Assembly (NCBI GenBank): GCA_025618425.1
Contig: CM046836.1
Coordinates: 10,329,004 to 10,393,003, forward strand
Length of the DNA: 64,000 nucleotides
From: Heliocidaris tuberculata
Lineage: Eukaryota; Echinodermata; Echinoidea; Camarodonta; Echinometridae
Direction of reading: 5' to 3'
How positions within the stretch are numbered: the stretch's first letter is position 1; every line of letters starts with the position of its first letter. The notes beneath the pieces are model-generated. The model worked only from the letters and a program-made list of their open reading frames with translations, searched no databases and had not been told where the DNA came from. The translations under genes and the position numbers were made by a program. Shown here piece by piece: positions 23,053-32,400 of this stretch.

Positions 23053-23311
23053 GGCAAGTTTGTACCGAATAAGTCAGTTAACACTTGGCGCCCCATATAT
23101 GCATGCCACATGCATATGGCCACATGCAACGTACGTGCGTGTTGTTGGTGGTTGTTGGTGATTGTTGGTGTGGCCATGGTGGTGTGGCCGCGCCGCGCCG
23201 GCCGCGAGGGGCGCGGGCGGCATGGCAGCGCAGCGCAGCATCACGCTGTAACTTAGCTAGCTAGCTGCATTTCGATTTTAGCTGATTTGCGTGATGAATT
23301 TCATCCAAAGA
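23053..23311 (+). promoter_or_regulatory. Putative ATPAF2 promoter / 5' UTR, GC-rich
   Basis: An abrupt GC-rich block (GGCCGCGCCGCGCCGGCCGC, 23186-23205) in an AT-rich region, followed by GCTAGCTAGCTGC, immediately precedes the ATPAF2 start at 23312. Two upstream ATGs lie within it: 23176 opens 26 codons ending in TAG and 23221 opens 9 codons ending in TAA. No TATA box stands out. The transcription start is not determinable by eye. Confidence 0.45.
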
Positions 23312-23405
23312 ATGGGGTTGTTTTGTGGATCAAGGCATCTTACTGGCCAGTTACTGTCCAAAGAATTGTGGCAACATAATTCTTTCTTCATGAGGCATTA
23401 CCGAG
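23312..23405 (+). CDS. ATPAF2: ATPAF2 exon 1 (targeting peptide)
   Basis: 31 codons plus one base, ending CGAG|GTAGTA. It encodes the N-terminal MGLFCGSRHLTGQLL and HYR. The single leftover G completes Glu with AG of exon 2, giving E-K-K-R-F-Y as in the human E-R-K-R-F-Y region. Intron 1 is 5971 bp. Confidence 0.8.
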
Positions 23406-26400
23406 GTAGTATTAACTTCTTAGTTGACTAGATCTAGATCAAGATTATCATTCTCATTCTATCTTAGCCTGCTATCCCAGACGCGACGGGCTGGTAGTGG
23501 GGCTCGGGCCCGGATCGGATTGGGCAATCGACGGTCGGGCGGTAATTCCAGGGAGTTCCGTCGCCGACATTCCTGGACTGGAGTAAAACTTAAAAGAGAA
23601 AGTTTAGTTCTGGGACTGGGAGAGGTGAAAATTAATTTGTGCGCTTTCTTTGTGAGCTTTTTTATGTCAGTTTGAAAGAACATCATACTAGAATTTAAAT
23701 GTCCCCTGAAAGGTTATCTCCAATAACCTCGCATAAGTGTGAGTGCTGAAAAGGATAGCTTTTCAAATGCCCTCATATTCGAAATAGCTGAAAATGTTCG
23801 GGCCAAACATTCAATCATCATGTCATGATCTAGACCGAAAATTCTGTCTCTCGTTCGTTAGCCTCTTGATATTTTGGTTAGGGTCGGCCCTCACTTAGAG
23901 ACAGTTTGCACTCTGCTGTGCAAACTTACTGACCGCCGATGGCCAGTCGGCATGTAGTTGGAAAAATCCATATTTTTTATATTTTCATATATTTTTATAA
24001 ATCAAATAGATTAGGCCTAGGCTCTATATGTTATACTTATAGCAGATCTGTTCACTTACCAATTTGACTGAATAATCCGTTTAAAGCTCCTTTTTCAGGT
24101 AATTCAGGATCCAAGGTATTCTCCGTTTGAAAATCTCGCAACCATATTCTAACTTGTTATTAGTGTGTGAGTCAATGTGTATTCGGTTTGCACAGCAGAT
24201 CGAACGGCCCGCTTCTGTCTCTAAGTGAAGAGCCGACCCTACCAAAATACAGTAAGAGGCTAACGAACAAGAGACAGAATTTTCAGTCTAGTCTTGTGTG
24301 TGCCATGTGTAGCCTGGAAGGCTCTTTGAAGAGTAAAAAAAAAAAAGCTGACGCTACTCTTCACAGAGCTTGGTTTTAATCTTGCTCTGCAATAGAGCAG
24401 CCATTTTAGAGTCTAAAGAACCTCTTGAAAATCACCTTTACCGTGAGCCAGCTTCTCTCATCTCCTCTTCACCATAGCTTTAGAATATTACAACCTCATT
24501 TTGTACCCTAGAATTAAAAAATATCGAAAACAAAATGTGAAATATTAATTTTAATGGTTACCGTTAGGTTCAATGTTGACCGAACGACGCCCCGAAAAAG
24601 CCTTCACGAATTCGCTGCGCTCGTAGGCCTAATGCTGAAAAGGTACCCTTTTTATCCGTTTTCGTGTACGCGGATGATGTACAGGCCTCAATGAGACATG
24701 CCCCCCCCCCCCCCCGGGCTTTTGGCGCCACTGGTAGACAGGGTTTATACTTGAGATACACTGCTCCTATCTGCATGTAAGGGAAAGGAGCGAATATTGT
24801 GAGAAAATAAAAGTTGTATACCTCTCCTTTTAGAGCACTAGAAAGCTGATCGCAATAATGCAAATTTTATTGTCGTGGATGGAGGGGGTAAAATATATAT
24901 ACGATAGACAGGGTTTCTAAATGTTAAGAAATATTGCATCTGTTAACCCATAGCAGTTCATAGCTTTCTTAAGGTCAAAATTAATCAGTTTTCTCTCATC
25001 AAATTGGCAAAAATTATTCTTTTTTCCAACTTTATAGTTTGAAAAAATTAAAATCTTTATTAAATCGACCAATGTGAATGAAAATTGCAAAATTTAACCG
25101 AAAACTTGCCAATTTACACACAAAAATAGGGATTTCATATTTTACACTGCGTTGCCAATTTAGAGACTTGAGTGATTATAGTTAAATCGCTCTTATTCCA
25201 GAACAGCACAACGTACTGCATCAAAAATGGACTTAAAAATTTCAGCTTTTTTCTCTTTTTTATGATAGTAAACGGGTTCCATTTCTCTCATACTTTCACA
25301 TATCCTTGATTATATATTTAGTTAAATAGAGAACTGCACACAATTCACTGGCATTTGAGCTGATTTCACAATTTTTCACAAAGTTAATCATTCCCTTTAA
25401 AGGGAAAGTTCACCCTGAAGATTACTTGAGTTTAAAAAATGCAGAAAAAATAAAGAAAAATATTGGCGAAGGTTTGATGAAAATCGGTCAAATAATAAAA
25501 GAGTTATGAGTATTTAAAGTTTTGGATTCGTGACGTCACATGCGAGCAGCTGCCCATTGGTCATGTAATAAATATTCCATATATTCGCATTTTTTTTTAC
25601 GTTCCACGATAAATTAATATTGTTTCTTTTCAGAATCTAGTATTGAATAACATTTCTGACAATATATCAAATGCACAGACGAAAATATTCTAAATTTTCT
25701 GAGAAAACTGTGTTTTATGGAATATTTATCACATAACATAATGGAGGAGCTGCTCGCATGTGACGTCACAAAATCAAAACTTCAAAAGTCCATAACTCCG
25801 TTATTCTTTAACGGATTTTGTCCAAACTTTCGCAAATATTTTTCTTTATTTTTTCTGCATTTTTTAAACTCAAGTAATCTTCGGGATGAACTTTCCCTTT
25901 AAGTGCTGAAGGTTTGCATAGTTTTAAAGCACTGACAAGCTTCTTATACACCGTTGTACTGCGAAATCATTACTTGTAAAAAAAAATTTCTTGCAAGGAG
26001 GCCGGGGGGGGGGGGGGGGGGGCTTCCAGCGCCTATGGTCTTGAATTTACCAAACAACACCAATTACATGACTGAAATAGACAATCGAGTATGTTTTGAG
26101 TGTAAAGTAGTTGTTCCATGCGAGAATTTGTAAGTTTAAGACACTCTGCCACTCGGGGGCGCTGCTAGTACAAAAATGTGGATATGAACCCTCATTTTCA
26201 AAACTCTCTTCTCTGTGGTCATTATATCTTCTTCTACAAATCTGGAAAGTTTCATGAAAATGACATGGGTTTTGAGTCTAGAGTAGAGTTATTTCTCACC
26301 CATCCCATCCCTAGAAAGGTTCCCAGCCAGTTTTTGCCAGTTTTTGACCCCTTCCGCCACGTGAGGGTGCTGCTAGCACAAAAAAGGGTACATGGACACC

Positions 26401-29400
26401 CCTTTTTAAAACTTTTTCCTCCTTCAGTATAACTTTCTCTACAAATCTGGAAAGTTTGATGAAAATAACATGGGCTTTGAGTGTGCAGTAGTTATTTTGC
26501 ACCCATCCCATCCCTGGATATTTTCCCAGACATTTTTTGCGAGGTTTTTTCAAGTTTTTGACTCTTTCCACAACGTGAGGGCGCTGCTAGCACAAAAAAT
26601 TTCTATGGATATGAGGTAGGATCACCAAATTTATACCACAGGTACATCTCTTAAAGGTATTAGATAGTTTTGGGAAGCCCTCAAAAACTTTTCGTGAGAT
26701 TTCTTGATTGCAGGGTACTAACGTAACTAAGATGCTGTGAAGTTTTTTCCTCCTCAAGTGAAATATTTATCGAATTAGAGGTGAAAAGAATAAAAATCCC
26801 TGGCCCAAAAAAGAGGGGATGTAAATTCGAACAACGGCCACACACATTACTCACATGAGGATTGCTGTGTGTTATAGAATACGCTACACATAGTGCGAAG
26901 CGCTGGGTTTATTGTGTGGGGAACCTTCGGGTGGATGTGGTCTCAGCGTGAGGCAGTGAAAAGCCGTTACCAAGCGTTTTTTACAGATATTTACACTAAA
27001 ATTTGTTTGAAATCGTGAATGGAATGTTAAATAATCTCGTACATGTGTCTTATGATAAAAGGAGAATAGTATGTGACTATGTTAGATAAGTTTCTTGCCA
27101 GTATGATTTTTGCTACCGAGACTGTCTATGAGCTTTAAAGACACAGGTCAAGTTCGAATCTGCCCAAGGTCAAAGGTCAATGAACTTTCTTCAAAAAGCA
27201 CTCTAATCACAATAACTTTCTATGGATTTGAGGTGGAATCACCAAATTCATACCACAGGTACATCATTTAAAGGCGCAGGTCAAGTTCGAAAATGAGTCG
27301 AATCTGATGAAGGTCAAAGTGTCAAAAGGTCATTGAACTTTCTGCAAAAAGCACTTTAATCACAATAACTTTCTATTGATTGGAGGTAGAATCACTTTCA
27401 AATTGAATTATTTTTTGCCTCTTCCACATTTTACTGCCAAAGGCATTATGTTTCAGCTTGTATGTCCATCTATCATTCCATTCGTCCATTCTTTCAGTGA
27501 TCTCTTTCTTTTTTTTAGTTTTAAAAGCATTGGTCTTCTCATTTGAGTAAGAGTAAAGTTTAAGAAAAAAATAATATATTAACCCTTTCGAGACAATTGA
27601 CCACATTTTGTGGTTTGGATCGATAACTTTTGATTCAGAGCCTTAAAAAATATACCAGATGCATGAGTAGAATGAGCAAAATTTCTGCACACACTATGTC
27701 CATTTTTGTTGCATAACCATATTGCGTTTGATGCCAGGAATTTTAAAAACAATAAGCTTTAAATTCCTTAAATTGGCAACACAATGAGAGGTTCAAAATC
27801 ATTATTTTTCATCAAAATTGGCATTTTTTTCAACTTTTCAACAAAATTCTTAACCATATATATTGTTTTCAAAGATATTACACCTTATTAGAACCATGTA
27901 GAACTAAAAGAAAAATATTATTGTTGCCAATTTGAAGAACAAAATGTGATCAATTTAACCCTTAAATAATTCCTGTCCTGAAAGGGTTAACAGCATGCAC
28001 AATCAGCACTGTCTCATTTTCCAGGGATAAAATGTATGTAACATCATCATTATTGCTTAGTATGATAAAGTTGCCAGACCAAAGTTCACATTCTCATTCA
28101 CAGATGAGACAATGCTCGGCATTTGTCTTGTTAAAACTTTCTCCTCCTCCTTCAGTATACCTTTCTCTACAAATCTGGAAAGTTTGGTGAAAAGTGACAT
28201 GGGTTTTGAATGTACAGTAAAGTTGTTTTGCACCCGTCCCATCCCAAGATAGGTTCCCAGCCAGTTTTAGCCAGTTTTTGCCAGTTTGTGACTCCTTCCG
28301 CCATGTGAGGGCGCTGCTAGCACAAAAACAGGTACATGGACTCCCCCTGTTTAAAACTTCCCTCTCCTTCAGTATTCCTTTGTCTACAAATCCGAAAAGT
28401 TTGATGAAAATGACATGGGTTTTGAATGTACAGTAGGGTTATTTTGCACCCATACCATCCCTAGATACATGTAGGTTCCCAGCCATATTTTTTTGGGGGG
28501 TGAGTTTTTGCAAGTTTTTGACCCCTTCCGCTATGTGAGGGCGCGGCTAGCACAAAAACGAGTACATGGACCCCCTTTTTCAAAGTTTCTCCTCCTTCAG
28601 TATACCTTTCTCTACAAAACTGGAAAGTTTGATGAAAATGATATAGGTTTTGACAGAATAATGGGGATTTAAATTTGCCATAGGGAATACTGAAGCCCAT
28701 CTGAGGCCAGAATCCTGTGATGACGTCATTCTACCTGACATCCAACCATTACAGAGTTCATTGTCCCCTAGAAAAAAGATAAGCACATGGACCTATCATT
28801 TTCTTTGCAAATTTGGGCTTCCCATGGGCCAAAGTAACTATGCAAAGTTTGGTGAAGATGACATGGACTTTGCTTTAAATGGGAACGTCCTTAAGCAACA
28901 AAGACTAAAAAAAAAAAATCACTTTATTTATTGAACAATGTTTAAAACAAATGGAGAATGCATCGTTGACAATAACAATGCATTTTACAACATTTTACTT
29001 TTGTCTTAGGCCTTATATTTAGGTTTACTGCCCATTCCATGATTACGTAATCATTACAAATGGGGCATCAATGTAACAGGGAATAAACAGACTTTTCAAG
29101 GATATTAAATTCAAGTATGATAATATAGTAACAAGAGAGATATATCAACACCCAAAGTTAAATGTCAGAATTTTTTTTTGATTACTTTATAATGAGGGTT
29201 GGTCTGCAGTTTAGTTCTCTGTCATCCAAATAAGAGAGAATCTCTCATATTGGACTTGCCCCTGTTATATTACTGACATAACTGTGTAATTTGCCCTTAA
29301 CGAATATGTGTACACATGACCACCAGTAGCACAATATGAAAGTGCATTTAGCTGTTTTCATTCCTTTTATCAACAGAGAAGAAACGATTTTACAAGAATG

Positions 29401-32400
29401 TGTCCATCACTCAGTCTGGAAGCAAAGCCTTTGAAATCAACCTGGATCAGAGGAAGCTGAGAACACCGAGTGGTCAGCCTTTGGTCATTCCAACGGAATC
29501 CCTTGCTGTTGCCGTGGCGACAGAGTGGGATACTCAATGTGATGTCATCAAGCAGCACAGTATGCATTTGGTAGGTGTGAATCATTGTAATGTTTGACAG
29601 GTTATAGTTTTGGTTAGGCTTTCTTTTTGTTACCAGCTCCGTATAAGTAGTTCAGTGAAAAAAGTAAGAGTCTCCTTTTTAGGAGAACTCAGACCTCAAA
29701 ATCAACTTTTTTATACATGTACATGTATACAGCTATCTATCCATCTATCTATGTTCCATAGCTTAGGGCCGTTGGGGCAACAATGTGATGGATCTTGAGA
29801 CACAGGTTCTCCGTAACTTTCTCTCTTCAGCTGTTCGCGTTTGCTGCTCAAAAGACATCCATGTCCACTGCTTTTTGTTATCAATCCAGGTCTTAGTCGG
29901 TCTACCCCTTTTTCTTCTGACATTTGTTCCTCTTTGCAAGATGGTAGTTGCCAAGCTATTCTTCCATCAACATGTGTAGTTCCGTGACTAAACCACTGCT
30001 TCTCCTTTTTTTTTACAATTGTGATAAGATGATCTTGTTCCCCTATATCACTCTCTGTTAACTCTCACTTCCTTGTTTGACATATTGCAAAGTGTATATG
30101 CAGTAGCCTTCTCATTCAATTATGCAAGAGACAAAGTTTGAGAAACATAATTTTGTTCATGATATGGAGATAGCTGACAAAATGAGAAAAACTTGCAAAT
30201 CCATCTTAAAGTTATTCCCCATGAAACACAGGTATAAATATTCCCTTCGTCTTTTCTTCTGTAGTATTTGAATTAGGGCTGTTTTTGACAGGTATTTTGT
30301 TGACAGATGATAATTGGTGCTACATTGTATGTTGACCTAGTTTTCTTATGTTGACAGAAGATTTGTGTGTATGTATCTTTGATTAATCTCTTGTTAACTG
30401 TTATACTGACATGTTGACAGAGAAAACCTGTGCTGACCACAGCACTAATGTAAACTGGAAACAATAAGGCAAAAGATCCTACTTCTTGTACTGCAACACA
30501 TTAGGTGACATTATATGTAGTAGAAAGATTTATCTAATATGATAATGCTGGATTCTATTCCCTCTATGATACAGACTGCATTGTGTAATACAGTGCTGGA
30601 CAATCCAACACATAGAACCAAGACTCAGATCATCAGAGCTATGCTGCACTTTCTAGAAACAGACACACTTTGGTAAGTCACACAGTTTATTTTGTAAGTT
30701 CTTAATTGGGACCAACTATTAAGAATATAATAATTTGTATTGTTAAGAAATATCAAGTCATCCCCAGAAAACTATAGTAGACTTTCAAATGTTTAATGAT
30801 TAAAGTGTACCAATCACCAGAAAAAATAATTTGTGTACAGCTAGAAAGTATAAAATCAACCTCAAAGAACTTTGTCTGGTATTCTATAGGTCAACAGTTA
30901 ATCAGTTAATGAGTATGAAGGAAATAAAGGATAACATTAAAATGCTCGCACAGAACCAAACTCAGAGTTAGGTTCCGCGCAAGCCTTAACCGTGGCGAGT
31001 GCGTACGGGTGCGTCAAGTAGTCTACTCACGAGTCGCTTTTACGCTTATAGAGAGTGTAATTAAAATTGCAATATCTCTTTATAGAATTAATATTCGAAG
31101 CCCATATTTTGAATATAGTATAACGACATGCAACCTCTAACATACAGAGCAAAATTATTGTTGGTGATTGGAACCCTTTAAAGATCATAAGGGATTCAAA
31201 CAAATTTTTCTATATATAAAGGTTGTGTACAATGGTAACTTTTGTGCACATGCCCCTGCGTACATTTGTGTTGACTAGTGTATACTGACACTTTAAAAAA
31301 AAGAACTTTCTGTAGAGTGTATTAAAACATGCAATATCTCTTTACAGAAGCAGTGTTTGAAGATGCTATTTTGAATACATTTAAACGCAAATTCAAAATA
31401 TCCCTCTTAAATACTTACGCAATCCATCCTATGGCTCCCTAGTAATGTACTGTGTTCCTCATCTCCCCCATTCTGTTTCTTTTTTAATGTTTTATTAAGA
31501 TCATCTCTCATACATGTAATAATCTCAAAGACCGTTTTTTATTCTTAAGGGAATCTGCAATATTACAAGCCTAGCTTCTTACTAGATTCCCTAATATTTC
31601 ATGCCAAACTAGTTTGTCTTATCCCAACTTTAAAATGATGGCAATATTGATCTGTGTCTTTGTATGTTTACTTGCATTTTTTTTCTTCTTCTTTTGTTGA
31701 AAGTATTGAAGATATGTTCCTATATTATTGTAATAGTGCAACGGTCATTGTTTATGTTCCAGTTTAATATGTGATTTGAAATATGAAATAAACTGGAACT
31801 GAAACTGACCTGAATATAGTGTACTGGCATAGAATCCTAAACATACGGAGCCAGATATTGTACTGACTGGTCAAGAAACATTCTTAACAATTCCCATTAT
31901 CACACAAAGTCGTGTATATTACCAAATGTTTATGACACTATTTATTTGACAGTCAACTGCCGTCAAAATGACACTGCCATTTTGTGCATGACAATGCTAA
32001 TGGACAATGAAGAGACAAAGGCACTTGTTTTTAGTTGATATGTTCAGGTTAGATTGAATTTATTTCCATGATCAATGAAATGAGGTTTCCTTGTGAGCAG
32101 CAACAAAATTCTGATATTTGACAATCCCCCCCCCCCCTGCATAATTATGGATGTGTATGAGTATAGAAGTGGAGCCTGGGGCAGTATTCTGAAAGATCAC
32201 TTAAATTTCCTTTTAATTTTCCTCTTGAATCCCCTATTTAATTCAGCGCTACTAGACCTCTCAATTGGTATTCTGAAAGCTCACTTAGCACTCAATGAAG
32301 TCCTGCATCATCAAAAAAATGCTCCTCCTCTTTTTAGTCCATTTCTACCAATCAGATGCGCTGTAACAAAGAAAAATGGTGTGTATGCGCATCAACATCA

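Noticed and set aside
28461..28786. ORFs over 26178-28786
   Set aside because: Read-through of the 215-bp tandem repeat; the same peptides recur with shifts.
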